Notes: generated by a model from the sequence alone, not told the origin. 64,000 nt of DNA from Clostridia bacterium (GCA_017410375.1 JAFQQW010000013.1:39230-103229), one strand, 5' to 3'; shown: positions 35,751 to 44,946, counted from the first letter of the stretch. Numbers and translations: made by a program.

Positions 35751-36680
35751 TTTTTCAATCTCTGTTTTTATGCCGTCGCGGATGGGTACAAAATCCGACG
35801 CCTTAAGACCCGTTGCCTTTAAGATTTTGCTGTTATCTATTTTACGGTCAAACAGTCGGTCATACTTTAAAATAAAGGGATCGGATCGTACTTTAGGCTC
35901 GTTTTCAATATACTTATCTGTGTCTACCCATTGAAATTTGGCACCGATGAGATCAGTATAAATGTCTGCCACCTCATCCCAGGTCAGGTTTTGTGCACCG
36001 GATACGGTGTATGCCTCTCTTAAAGTCTCTTTTTTAAACAAAAGATTGGCAATCAGCTTGCCCGAGTTGCCTGCCCATTCCAGTCCGGCTGTAAGATTCC
36101 TTGCTTTTTCAGGAAGCAGAATTGTTTGTCCGTTTTCGGTCATTCTCAAAACATCATGTCCCGAACGACAAACCAAATCCAGCCGATTTTCCGAGAACGA
36201 AATGACCGGGCGCACCACCGTCCAGTTATCCGTACCTGATTCTTCCCGCAAAAACCATTCGCATCTTGTCTTGGATGCGGCGTATTTTTCAGTTTCATGA
36301 AACAGCTTGTCCTCCAAAACATCCAGAAGCAACGGTGCTTCTTCGGTAATCGGATGCTGTAAATCCGCGTACACACGATAAGAAGATAGAAAAATCAAAT
36401 GCTCTGTTTTGGCAGATAACAACCGATGCACCGGCTTATAATCCTCCACATCAAGATAATGTATAAAGTTTACAATCCCATCATAATATCTGTCTTTCAG
36501 AAAGGCTTTTAGCGTTTCCAAATCTGCATTAACCTTGTGAAAGCAAAGATTTGTGTTGTCAGAAACTTTATCCTCCAGACAGATTACATCCACGAAGCAC
36601 CCTTTTCGCAAAAGTTCTTGTGCTGTATAAGTGCCAAGCGTTCCGCCACCGCCTATTAACAATACGTTTTTATTTTTCAT
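35730..36680 (-). CDS. NAD-dependent epimerase/dehydratase (extended SDR-like)
   Basis: A 316-residue Rossmann protein: VLLIGGGGTLGTYTAQELLRKG binds NAD(P), HLIFLSSYRVYAD carries the SDR serine, and a tyrosine-lysine pair appears as YAASKTRCEW. The WTVVRPVISF block fits the extended SDR family that acts on nucleotide sugars or sugars. I start at ATG 36680 after GGGGGGAG; the open frame reaches 36758. It is divergent from an AraC gene that probably controls it. Confidence 0.82.
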   Translation of the reverse strand: MKNKNVLLIGGGGTLGTYTAQELLRKGCFVDVICLEDKVSDNTNLCFHKVNADLETLKAFLKDRYYDGIVNFIHYLDVEDYKPVHRLLSAKTEHLIFLSSYRVYADLQHPITEEAPLLLDVLEDKLFHETEKYAASKTRCEWFLREESGTDNWTVVRPVISFSENRLDLVCRSGHDVLRMTENGQTILLPEKARNLTAGLEWAGNSGKLIANLLFKKETLREAYTVSGAQNLTWDEVADIYTDLIGAKFQWVDTDKYIENEPKVRSDPFILKYDRLFDRKIDNSKILKATGLKASDFVPIRDGIKTEIEKIKNKVC

Positions 36681-36759
36681 TTTGCTCCCCCCACAGGTTT
36701 TTAAATTTGTTTTATAAAGCTCAAAGGTACACCGGTTCCTGCATACACAGTATAGCATA

Positions 36760-36810
36760 TTGACTTTTTCTTAAAAATATAGTATTCTATAAAAAAGAGG
36801 TAGAATTCTA
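36760..36810 (+). promoter_or_regulatory. AraC gene promoter with two operator-like sites
   Basis: TTGACT (36760-36765), 17 bases, TATTCT (36783-36788) form a promoter for the AraC gene. Two near-identical words, TAGTATTCTA (36780-36789) and the palindrome TAGAATTCTA (36801-36810), lie 21 bases apart, two helical turns. The first overlaps the -10 box, which suggests autoregulation. Confidence 0.5.
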
Positions 36811-36829
36811 TACTAAAACGAGGTTTTTT

Positions 36830-37588
36830 ATGCTGAATAAGATACTTTACTATACAGGTTTTACATTTTTTCGATTTCGTTACAATACATATCATTACAC
36901 CGATAACCGACAAGGCTCCCCGACTAATTATCTGGCATATCTGATTCAAGGACAGTGCGAAATTATATCCGAAGGCAAAAACTTAAAATTGAAAGCCGGG
37001 GACTTGTTTTTTATTCCAAAGGGGTTAAGATATCAATCTGTCTGGAAGGGTGAAAATGGCATCGACTTTCTGTCGTTCGGCTTCTCGGAACTTCATATTA
37101 AAGTACCTTTTGACTTTGACTTGCAAATACTCCCCTGCAACGCTGAAATTGTGCAAAAGCTTATGCGCATTCCAACCAACGGCAAAGACATTGACTGCAA
37201 AACACTAAGTCTTTTTTATGATGCCATGTCCGACATCTTGCCACACATGCAAAGTGTAACCCCAAAGGATGGCGCACTTGTTGAAAGGATAAAACGATGC
37301 ATCCGTCAGCATCCGTACGTCTCCATGCAGGAGCTTGCCGTTCTTTGTGCCATCAGTGAGCCGTATTTGTATGCCGTGTTTCGCAAAAATGTCGGCATAA
37401 CGCCAAACGAATACAAGCAAAAGGTTTTATGCAAAATGGGCATATCTCTTCTCCTGACCACCGACAAAAAGGTGGAAGAAATTGCAGAAATTCTGCATTT
37501 CAGTTCCGCTTCCTATTTTAGAAAGATTCTGAAAAAACATACCGGAAGCACCCCAAAACAAATCCGGAAAAAAAGAAAAAGTGCGTAA
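36830..37588 (+). CDS. AraC-family transcriptional regulator
   Basis: A 252-residue regulator with an N-terminal cupin-like sensor (LKLKAGDLFFIPKGLRYQS) and a C-terminal double helix-turn-helix (VSMQELAVLCAISEPYLYAVFRKNVGITPNEY and VEEIAEILHFSSASYFRKILKKHTGSTPKQI). GAGG precedes the ATG. Divergent from the epimerase gene, with paired operator-like words between them. Confidence 0.88.
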   Translation: MLNKILYYTGFTFFRFRYNTYHYTDNRQGSPTNYLAYLIQGQCEIISEGKNLKLKAGDLFFIPKGLRYQSVWKGENGIDFLSFGFSELHIKVPFDFDLQILPCNAEIVQKLMRIPTNGKDIDCKTLSLFYDAMSDILPHMQSVTPKDGALVERIKRCIRQHPYVSMQELAVLCAISEPYLYAVFRKNVGITPNEYKQKVLCKMGISLLLTTDKKVEEIAEILHFSSASYFRKILKKHTGSTPKQIRKKRKSA

Positions 37589-37606
37589 CTATCGTTACGC
37601 ACTTTT
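37577..37606. terminator. bidirectional terminator between AraC and lipoprotein genes
   Basis: The perfect 13-base stem AAAAGTGCGTAAC/GTTACGCACTTTT with loop TATC overlaps the AraC stop codon; the lipoprotein gene stops 2 bases beyond it. Confidence 0.88.
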
Positions 37607-37607
37607 G

Positions 37608-38342
37608 TTATTTAATTCTAAACCGTAAAGTTTTGGTTGCATCTTTATTTTCACGTTCCGTTATGGTAATCAGCTCTTCTATACGTTCTGCTTCATCCTT
37701 ATTTACTTCATCTTGCTCAAAGGTTTCACCGCGCTGATGTGCACATAGCACCAGACCGTCATAATCTTTCGGGCATTGTACTACATATTCTTTTTCCAAC
37801 ACACGATTATATCCCGGTACATTCGGATTCCACACAGTAGAAAAACTGTATGAAATTTCTGTTTCTTCACCGTTTATGTCAAGCTTAAAACTGTATGTAT
37901 TGGCTTCTTTTGTGGTGTTACCTGTTGTATCCTTTGCCGTAAGCCATGTGCCCGTATAATAGTCATACAACGATGATTCACAGCCCCAGCTTAAAAGCTG
38001 ATTGGTGGTCGGCTTATCTTCAATCGGGAAATAGCAGTATGCAGTAAATGTCACTTCTTTTCTGCCGTCTCCGAGGTCTGTTTCGGTTCCCGACTTCACT
38101 TCCCAGTAAGCTGTTTTTCTCTGATAATTCGTTCCGTCTTTGTGCCGATACATAATGCCGTTTTCCAGCTCAAACTGCCCCTTATTCACAAAGGCGTTTG
38201 CTTCAAGTCCGTGTTCTTCAAAGAACGGAAGCGGTTCTTTCTGCTGTTTCTCGGTTGAATTTGATGTTTTTTCTCCACAACTTACCAAAAGCAAAGAAAC
38301 GCACATCAAAACAACAATCCAAATCATTGAACTTTTTCTCAT
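37608..38342 (-). CDS. hypothetical lipoprotein
   Basis: A 244-residue exported protein with a signal peptide and lipobox LLVSC (Cys22), so it is likely lipid-anchored on the outer face of the membrane. The mature part is beta-rich with many aromatic residues and no motif that I recognise. It lies 11 bases after the AEC transporter gene and may be co-transcribed with it. Function unknown. Confidence 0.72.
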   Translation of the reverse strand: MRKSSMIWIVVLMCVSLLLVSCGEKTSNSTEKQQKEPLPFFEEHGLEANAFVNKGQFELENGIMYRHKDGTNYQRKTAYWEVKSGTETDLGDGRKEVTFTAYCYFPIEDKPTTNQLLSWGCESSLYDYYTGTWLTAKDTTGNTTKEANTYSFKLDINGEETEISYSFSTVWNPNVPGYNRVLEKEYVVQCPKDYDGLVLCAHQRGETFEQDEVNKDEAERIEELITITERENKDATKTLRFRIK

Positions 38343-38353
38343 ATTATTCCTCC

Positions 38354-39280
38354 TTAGTATACATATCCCATAATCAACATAACAATCGGAATGGTGATAA
38401 TAGATAAAAGTGTAGTCGCAGATACGATTTGTGCCGAATATTCCGCATCTAACTTAAACCGTACTGCAAAAAGGGTTGTAACCGCGGCTGTCGGACATGC
38501 GGAAGAAATCATAATCGCCTGTGCCACACCGGTATCCAATTTTAAAAGCATACAGATGCCCAAGGACAAAAGCGGATACACAAGCAGTCGTAAAAACGAC
38601 ACAATATACAAGCTTCCGTTTTTGATAATCTCTTTAAATTTAACACCTGCCAGGTACGAGCCTAAAATAATCATGGCAAGAGGTGTGTTAAGGCCTGCCA
38701 TAAACGCAATGGGTTGCATAACAAGTGACGGCAGTTTAATTTCGGTCATAAACAGTGTGATGCTGACGACCGTTGCAATTACGCCAATATTTAACACCAC
38801 ATTTTTCAAAGACAGACTGCGGATGTCCTCGGTAAATACATACACACCAACCGTCCAGTACAAAAGGGTAAACATGGCAAGATAGGACGAGCCGTAAAAC
38901 ACGCCGTCTGCTCCAAGCACCGCCTGCAAAAGCGGAATTGCCATAAATCCGCAGTTGGAATACACCGCCGCAAACCGATTGATTCTATAGCGGTTTGTGG
39001 GTTCTTTTCTGAATATCAATTGCGAAAGCAACGTAGATGCCAGAATGGAAATGACACTAAAAAGCGCCCCCCACAAAAGCCCTGTTGCAAGTGCAGGTGT
39101 GTAAACCTTTGCCTGATAGGACTGTATCAGCACACAGGGCGTTACAATGCTTAAAAGAATGTTTGTAAGCTGTGATACCCCGTCTTTATTAATCCATTTT
39201 AATTTCATGCAGGCAAAGCCGATGGCAATCAAAATAAAGATTACCGCTACCTGATTGAATACCTTTAATGCTATGTCCAT
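38354..39280 (-). CDS. AEC-family (auxin efflux carrier-like) transporter
   Basis: A 308-residue membrane protein with about ten hydrophobic segments in two five-helix halves. The N-terminal FACMKLKWINKDGVSQLTNILL and PCVLIQSYQ, the middle NCGFMAIPLLQAV and the C-terminal SSACPTAAVTTLFAVRF are AEC family marks. Bacterial members move malate, malonate or other anions. AAAGGAAG precedes the start. Confidence 0.88.
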   Translation of the reverse strand: MDIALKVFNQVAVIFILIAIGFACMKLKWINKDGVSQLTNILLSIVTPCVLIQSYQAKVYTPALATGLLWGALFSVISILASTLLSQLIFRKEPTNRYRINRFAAVYSNCGFMAIPLLQAVLGADGVFYGSSYLAMFTLLYWTVGVYVFTEDIRSLSLKNVVLNIGVIATVVSITLFMTEIKLPSLVMQPIAFMAGLNTPLAMIILGSYLAGVKFKEIIKNGSLYIVSFLRLLVYPLLSLGICMLLKLDTGVAQAIMISSACPTAAVTTLFAVRFKLDAEYSAQIVSATTLLSIITIPIVMLIMGYVY

Positions 39281-39321
39281 ATTATGCTTCCTTTCGTTTA
39301 CTCAAGATGTAGTTGCCTGTG

Positions 39322-40749
39322 CTAAAAAATATCTGCCTCAAAACAATAAACATTACCATAACTCCAATTATACTCACTGCCGTTATGGCGGTCAAATGTT
39401 ATCCAAAAACAACGGGTGCGACTCCCCATTTTTATCGGGAACACGGTTCCCCACCCACGGAATCCGCCATCCGGGTAGTTAAAAACGGCTTTTTTCATCC
39501 CGTTTTTGCTGTAAATGCGATATTCCGATGTTGCATTAAAATCGTTGCCGCAAACAAAGAACAGTTCGCCCTTCATTTTCACAAAAGAACCGCCTGTTTC
39601 TGCACCGTCATATCCTTTTCCGATATAGATATAACCTTTAAAAGGGTCTTTGGACGCAAAGAAAACATATGTATATTCCTTTGTTTCAAGATCGTTTCTG
39701 CATATTGCCATAAGCCATCTGTCATTCTCTTCATCATAGAAAAAATCAGGGTCTTCATCTCTGAAAAAGCCTGCAAAATCGGAAATATCATCCGCATCTG
39801 TCGCAGGTTTCATAAATTCAACATCAACGACATTCACACCAAATCTTGGTTCCCCATCAAATTTTCCATACGCTAAGATATGCTTATGCTCAAAGGAGCT
39901 CACCCAAACATACCACTGCCTATTTTCGCGATGGTATATCAAAGAAGGTGCGACATAGTTTCGCCATTTACCATCACCGCAATCATAAAACAAAGCGCCT
40001 GTCATTTGAAACTCAGCCGTTCCCGGTATCCACGAAAATACGCCTTGAAAAGCGCCTTCCTGCATACGAACAGATGCCGTAAAGTATACCTTTCCTTGCT
40101 CAAACACGACTTCTCCGTTTTCATATTTTACAGATCTTATGTCTGCAACAGAAACGCCATTATCCATATAAGAAAGAACGGCAGTTGTCGTAACGCATCC
40201 TGACGCACATAATGAAACATAGCCATTTGAAAACAACGCATATTGATTTGAATCTTCAAATTTTTCCGCATAAAATGTGCAAACAAATTCCGGCTTATTA
40301 TTTTTCTTAAAATAAACATCAAAAGCACCGGGGCGACAGCTTACAACCATGGTGAAATCTGTTTTTACAAAATCAGGAAGCATCGTTTCCTCTGTATAAT
40401 CGCCACACAAGTACATCAGCTTTCCTTTTTTCACCAAAACATTTGCTTCTGCGTCGGGCAACTGAAAGCAAAAGCCTATTTCTCCATCTGTTATCTTTGC
40501 CGAAACTTCATAACTTGCATAAGGGAAAAAGTTACAAAAAATCCGCTTGACCATTCCGTTTGTCACCGTATACAAATTATTTTCAACCAATTCTTTGCAA
40601 TCTTCGCTTTTTCGAAGTATCGGATACAAATCGCCTCGTGTATTGTTGACAAAATCTTTAAGAAACGTCATCTCACCAAGCATAATCTTTAAATTTTTAT
40701 ACATCGATATGCTAAACTTGCGTTTAAATTCTGTATCAAACAAATTCAT
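39322..40749 (-). CDS. GH43/GH32-like five-bladed propeller protein
   Basis: A 475-residue cytoplasmic protein without signal peptide. The second half shows the pattern of family 43/32 glycosidases: YVAPSLIYHRENRQWYVWVSS, then FFRDEDPDFFYDEENDRWLMAI with the DPD motif, and a late SEYRIYSKNG. The first 220 residues form a beta-rich domain of unknown type. Substrate is unknown; intracellular location suggests it acts on imported oligosaccharides. ATG 40749 follows AAAGGAG; the open frame extends to 40803 without a signal. Confidence 0.65.
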   Translation of the reverse strand: MNLFDTEFKRKFSISMYKNLKIMLGEMTFLKDFVNNTRGDLYPILRKSEDCKELVENNLYTVTNGMVKRIFCNFFPYASYEVSAKITDGEIGFCFQLPDAEANVLVKKGKLMYLCGDYTEETMLPDFVKTDFTMVVSCRPGAFDVYFKKNNKPEFVCTFYAEKFEDSNQYALFSNGYVSLCASGCVTTTAVLSYMDNGVSVADIRSVKYENGEVVFEQGKVYFTASVRMQEGAFQGVFSWIPGTAEFQMTGALFYDCGDGKWRNYVAPSLIYHRENRQWYVWVSSFEHKHILAYGKFDGEPRFGVNVVDVEFMKPATDADDISDFAGFFRDEDPDFFYDEENDRWLMAICRNDLETKEYTYVFFASKDPFKGYIYIGKGYDGAETGGSFVKMKGELFFVCGNDFNATSEYRIYSKNGMKKAVFNYPDGGFRGWGTVFPIKMGSRTRCFWITFDRHNGSEYNWSYGNVYCFEADIF

Positions 40750-40793
40750 ATCTTTTTCTCCTTTCTGCTTATTTCCATATTCGTCATATCTAT

Positions 40794-40820
40794 ATTGCGA
40801 CACATAAGGTTTAGATGCAA
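40794..40820. repeat. interspersed repeat, copy 3
   Basis: A 27-base segment identical to 22702-22728. It overlaps the 3' end of the M20 peptidase gene; the final Cys-Ile codons and the stop are part of the repeat. Confidence 0.85.
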
Positions 40821-41959
40821 TAAATCAGTGCTGCTATTCTTTTGGCAGCTTCTGCTAACGAATCTAATCTTATCCATTCATTTACAGAATGTATGTTTTC
40901 GCCATCAGTCCCCAGATTGTCTACGCATGGAATTCCACACGCGGTTATATAAGCTGCATCAGATCCACTTAAGCATTTCCGTTCTGTTAAAACCGGAAGT
41001 CCGTTTTCCTTATAGATTTCATTCATTTTTTCAAGCAATTTAGTATTTTTATCACTCAAGCTCATAGCCGGTCGGTAGCTTATTTCCTTTAGTGTACAAG
41101 AGCAGCCTTCTACTGTTGTGTTATTCGCAATTCTTAAAACTTCTTGTTTTGCTTTTTCTAATTCATCTGCAGTTGAAAATCGTATATCAGCATAAAGACA
41201 ACAACTTTCCGCTACGGTATTTGCGGCAGTTCCGCCTTGAATTATGCCACAATTACAAGTAAGACCGTCAGCATCTTTCATTTTTTCAAGTTCAATAATT
41301 TTATATGCCGCTTCTGTTATGGCATTTGACGCTTCAGCACAACGAGCCGAGTGCAATGCCTTTCCATGTATTGTTAAGCAATATCTTAATATTCCTTTGC
41401 GTTGTAAAACAGCAGTATTGCCCTTGATTCCCTCTAAGTTTAAAAATGCTATTGAATTTTCAGCTTTTTTGCATATATATTCAATTGTTTTTTTGCCGCT
41501 TGTGGCACTTCCGTTTTCTTCATCGGATTGCAGTAACAAATGAATAGGACGCGCGTTGAATCCACACTTTTCAAGTGCATCCATTGCCATCAGCGCCGCA
41601 ACAATACCGCCTTTACAGTCCATTACTCCCGGTCCGTATATGTTTACTCTATCACGCTTTACTGCAGGAGTCCCAAACGCACCAACCGGATACACTGTGT
41701 CCATATGTCCGGAAACGCTTACAGGCTCTCCTTTCGCATCACAATTCAAGGTCAGACAAATTGCATCTCCCGATATTTCTTGCTTACAAACCTCTGTTTT
41801 CCAATTATGGCGCTTTGCTATATCGAGAAAGTATGCACCTACATCATCAACACCCTTTTTAAATTCTGTCGGACTTTCAATGTTACAAACATCCTCCAAT
41901 ATATTAAGATACTTTTCTTGCAGTTCTTCTATCGTTTCAAACAATTGCTGACATATCAT
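40811..41959 (-). CDS. M20-family metallopeptidase (carboxypeptidase G2-like)
   Basis: A 382-residue zinc hydrolase of the ArgE/DapE/CPG2 family. The metal site is visible: SGHMDTVYPVG, GPGVMDCKGG, SDEENGS with the catalytic glutamate, and a late histidine in GTDGENIHSVNEW. The central lid domain (RYCLTIHGKALHSARC) is present. The likely substrate is an N-acyl or glutamyl amino acid. Its C-terminus is set by an interspersed repeat, so the native end may have been replaced, although the length is normal. Visibly AT-rich. Confidence 0.85.
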   Translation of the reverse strand: MICQQLFETIEELQEKYLNILEDVCNIESPTEFKKGVDDVGAYFLDIAKRHNWKTEVCKQEISGDAICLTLNCDAKGEPVSVSGHMDTVYPVGAFGTPAVKRDRVNIYGPGVMDCKGGIVAALMAMDALEKCGFNARPIHLLLQSDEENGSATSGKKTIEYICKKAENSIAFLNLEGIKGNTAVLQRKGILRYCLTIHGKALHSARCAEASNAITEAAYKIIELEKMKDADGLTCNCGIIQGGTAANTVAESCCLYADIRFSTADELEKAKQEVLRIANNTTVEGCSCTLKEISYRPAMSLSDKNTKLLEKMNEIYKENGLPVLTERKCLSGSDAAYITACGIPCVDNLGTDGENIHSVNEWIRLDSLAEAAKRIAALIYCI

Positions 41960-42030
41960 AAATTAATATCCCCATTCTGTAAAAATTCGACATAATCCTT
42001 ATTCAGTTCACGTGAAGTGGAAAACAAAAA

Positions 42031-42333
42031 TCAGATTTCGAAGTCGAGGCAAGAGCGACTTGCGGTGAAGGGGCGGACCTTGCCGTCTGCAACTGCAACG
42101 TGGTCGGGATGTACTGCGTAGCCCTTCAAGGCTTCCGCACTTTCAAAGGTGGAATCTAACATTAAATCTGCGTTAGAGCTTGCCAAACCCTCGGTGTAAA
42201 CCTTAATTTCGGTAAGTCCCGGGATTTTACCGAAAAGCCCTTCTAACCCCTCTTTAATTCCCTTTTTGATTTCAGCCTTCTGCTTTTCGTCAAATTCTTC
42301 CTTCAATGTCCATAAAATTACATGCTTTACCAT
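42031..42333 (-). CDS. Dabb (stress-responsive A/B barrel) family protein
   Basis: A 100-residue protein with the Dabb (PF07876) pattern: the MVKHVILWTLKE start, the FESAEALKGYAVHPDHVAVAD core and a conserved end (RSCLDFEI). Such proteins are dimeric ferredoxin-like folds; their activity is often unknown. It lies 2 bases after the TetM-Rae1 fusion gene and should be co-translated with it. Confidence 0.85.
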   Translation of the reverse strand: MVKHVILWTLKEEFDEKQKAEIKKGIKEGLEGLFGKIPGLTEIKVYTEGLASSNADLMLDSTFESAEALKGYAVHPDHVAVADGKVRPFTASRSCLDFEI

Positions 42334-42335
42334 TT

Positions 42336-44891
42336 TTATTCTTCTCCTTTTAAATATTGTCTCACAGTTTGTTCCACTTCTTTAACCTCGCCTAAAAAGG
42401 CGACGGCAGGAATACGGAGTGCTCCGCTTCCTAAAATAATCATCTGTTCCATATAGTCAGAGGTCACAACCCGTACTTTATGTTTTTTACCCAAGTCATG
42501 ACACGCCTTTTCAATATACATATCTGCCGTCTCTGCCGTTTTGGTATACACCACATGGATGCCGTGTCTGTCTTCTATTGACCCAGGATTTTTCTTAACC
42601 TTGTAAGCATCAAACACTAAAATCAGTTCAATTTCCCTGACCGCCTGATAGGTACAAAGAATTTCAATCAACCTCTCTCTTGCATGCTCTAAGCTGTTTT
42701 CCGCAAGACTTTTCAGCTCATCCCAGGCAAAAATGACATTGTATCCATCCACCAAAAGATATTCCGGACCTTTAGGATTTGGCATTCCCTTAAACACATA
42801 CGGCTTATCCTTTTTAACCTTTGGCGTCTCAAAAATGTAGTCAGGCTGTACTTCGCGCACTCTGCCGTAGGTGCGTTCAAAAATCTGCTTTAATTCTTTA
42901 TCCGAGGATATACGGCTGAGTGCCGAATGTACCTTTTGAGCGGTAACCGTTTCAACCTCGGCTTTTGCGCTTTCCAACACGCTATCCAAATGCATATAAT
43001 CGGGAACTTCATCCCATTTCACCAAAAAGCCTGCACCATGAGAGCAAAAGACCGAATCTGCCGGGTTTTCGGTATCTAACTCCGGATTATAGCCGATTTC
43101 GGCAATCACTTCTTCTGCATTTAAGCACGGCTCATAGCCTTTAAGCATCAACGAAAGCCTGCCCCGACCGCGGGTATACGCAGTTACCGTGCTGTGATAA
43201 TTCCGCATAGCGGAAACAGGCGCCGTACCTTGCAAAACAGACATATCCTCCACCGTTTCGGGTGCAGAAAAGGTACCGTTCATTTGCTGAATATCGGTCA
43301 TGGCACGTCCGACCGCATCGGTCGGCACTTCTAAAGTAAAGGAGTACCAAGGCTCAAGCAACACATTTTCCGCCTGCATCAGACCTTGCCGTACTGCTCG
43401 GTAGGTGGATTGTCTGAAATCCCCACCCTCGGTATGCTTTAAATGCGCCTTGCCTGCCGCAAGGGTGATTTTCACATCCGTTAAGGGTGAGCCGGTCAGC
43501 ACACCCACATGGGTTTTCTCTGCCAGATGTGTTAAAATCAGCCGTTGCCAGTTTTTATCCAACACATCCTCGCTGACGTCGGTTTCAAGTTGTATACCGC
43601 TTCCCAAAGGCAAAGGCTCTAACAAAAGATGCACCTCTGCATAGTGTCGAAGCGGTTCATAATGTCCGACACCCTCTACTTTGTTCTTTATGGTTTCTTT
43701 ATACGCGATACTGCCTTCGCTGAACTCCGCCTCTAAGCCGTACCGCTCTGCAATCAGGCGTTTTAAAACCTCTAACTGCACTTCGCCCATGAGCTTGACA
43801 TGAATTTCCTGCAGTCGCTCATTCCAGAGGATACTCAGCTCAGGATTTTCCTGCTCCAACTTTTTAAGCTTGCCCAAAATGGTGTGCATATCACCGCCAC
43901 CGGGAAAAGAAGCGCAATAAGATAATACCGGCTCTAAAATCAAACCCTTATTATCTTTTTCAATACCAAATCCTTCCCCAGGGAAAGTTTGGGTAAGTCC
44001 CGTTACGGCACAAACCGTACCTGCAAAGGCTTCGTCTGTCGTTTTAAACTTGTTGCCCGAATAAATGCGGATTTGGTTGACCTTTTCTGCCCATCCGTTT
44101 TTTTCAAGCTGTGTTTTTACTTTTAAACTTCCGCCCGTAACCTTTAAATGCGTCAGACGATTCCCTTGCTCATCTTCCGAAATTTTGAAAACTTTTAAAC
44201 CGAAATCCTGCTTTTCATTCGGCAAGGTTAAGCTGTCAAGCCCCTCCAAAAAAGCATCTACGCCATCCATTTTAAGGGCTGAACCAAAATAGCAAGGAAA
44301 CAGGTTACGCTTTTTCACCGCTTTGCGAATCGCATCCTGTGACACCGCTCCGCTATCTAAAAATTCGTTTAATGCCTCCTCATCGGTTTCGGCAATTTTT
44401 TCAAAGAAATCCTCTTCTTTTTTGCCAAAATTGATGAAAACTGCGTGTAGTTTTTGCTCCAACGCCTTTAAAAACGCATAGGGCTGGATTTCGGACAAAT
44501 CCATTTTATTGATAAACAAAAATGTAGGAATGTTATAGTGCTTTAATAGCTTCCAGAGGGTTTCGGTATGGCTCTGTACGCCCTCTGCACCACTGACCAC
44601 GAGTATAGCATAATCCAGCACGCAAAGGGTGCGCTCAGTTTCGGTGGAAAAATCCACATGCCCCGGGGTATCCAACAGCATAAACTCGGTATTTTCGGTT
44701 GAAAACACCGCCTGCTTGGAAAAAATAGTGATGCCCCGGTCCCGTTCTATGCTGTGGGTATCTAAAAAAGTATCTCTGTGGTCTACTCGCCCAAGCTTTC
44801 GGATTTCGCCCGTTTTGTAAAGCAAACTTTCTGCTAAAGTGGTTTTGCCCGAGTCAACATGCGCCAAAATACCAACCGTTACTCTTTTCAA
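42336..44891 (-). CDS. TetM/EF-G-like ribosomal GTPase fused to a C-terminal Rae1/YacP-type NYN nuclease domain
   Basis: An 851-residue fusion. The GTPase has G1 AHVDSGKTT (10-18), RGIT of switch I, G3 DTPGHVDF (74-81) and G4 NKMD (128-131), then the EF-G-like domains II-V of the TetM/TetO family, with YRAVRQGLMQAENVLLEP in domain IV and RGRLSLMLKGYEPCL in domain V. After about residue 700 comes a 140-residue YacP/Rae1 NYN domain: LLVDGYNVI, LVFDAYK, ETADMYIEK and VTSDYMEQ supply four acidic residues (Asp715, 761, 790, 812). Rae1 cuts mRNA in the ribosomal A site, and TetM proteins bind the same site. Start is TTG 44891 after GGGAGGTG. I infer a ribosome-rescue or mRNA-cleaving factor, not proven tetracycline resistance. 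Confidence 0.88.
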   Translation of the reverse strand: MKRVTVGILAHVDSGKTTLAESLLYKTGEIRKLGRVDHRDTFLDTHSIERDRGITIFSKQAVFSTENTEFMLLDTPGHVDFSTETERTLCVLDYAILVVSGAEGVQSHTETLWKLLKHYNIPTFLFINKMDLSEIQPYAFLKALEQKLHAVFINFGKKEEDFFEKIAETDEEALNEFLDSGAVSQDAIRKAVKKRNLFPCYFGSALKMDGVDAFLEGLDSLTLPNEKQDFGLKVFKISEDEQGNRLTHLKVTGGSLKVKTQLEKNGWAEKVNQIRIYSGNKFKTTDEAFAGTVCAVTGLTQTFPGEGFGIEKDNKGLILEPVLSYCASFPGGGDMHTILGKLKKLEQENPELSILWNERLQEIHVKLMGEVQLEVLKRLIAERYGLEAEFSEGSIAYKETIKNKVEGVGHYEPLRHYAEVHLLLEPLPLGSGIQLETDVSEDVLDKNWQRLILTHLAEKTHVGVLTGSPLTDVKITLAAGKAHLKHTEGGDFRQSTYRAVRQGLMQAENVLLEPWYSFTLEVPTDAVGRAMTDIQQMNGTFSAPETVEDMSVLQGTAPVSAMRNYHSTVTAYTRGRGRLSLMLKGYEPCLNAEEVIAEIGYNPELDTENPADSVFCSHGAGFLVKWDEVPDYMHLDSVLESAKAEVETVTAQKVHSALSRISSDKELKQIFERTYGRVREVQPDYIFETPKVKKDKPYVFKGMPNPKGPEYLLVDGYNVIFAWDELKSLAENSLEHARERLIEILCTYQAVREIELILVFDAYKVKKNPGSIEDRHGIHVVYTKTAETADMYIEKACHDLGKKHKVRVVTSDYMEQMIILGSGALRIPAVAFLGEVKEVEQTVRQYLKGEE

Positions 44892-44920
44892 GCCGAAGCA
44901 CCTCCCTTTTAGAATCAAAT

Positions 44921-44945
44921 AAAGAGCCTGCAAAGCAAGCTCTTT
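44921..44945 (-). terminator. terminator of the GH39-like gene, overlapping the next promoter's start region
   Basis: Minus strand: AAAGAGCTTGC/GCAGGCTCTTT (one G-U pair) with a TTT loop, then ATTTGATT. The -10 box of the next promoter is directly upstream, so transcripts from that promoter would lack part of the left arm. Confidence 0.6.
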
Positions 44946-44946
44946 T

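Noticed and set aside
42336..44891. A tetracycline resistance gene
   Set aside because: The GTPase part is TetM-like, but it carries a fused nuclease domain and sits in a normal chromosomal setting without mobile elements, so resistance cannot be claimed from sequence.
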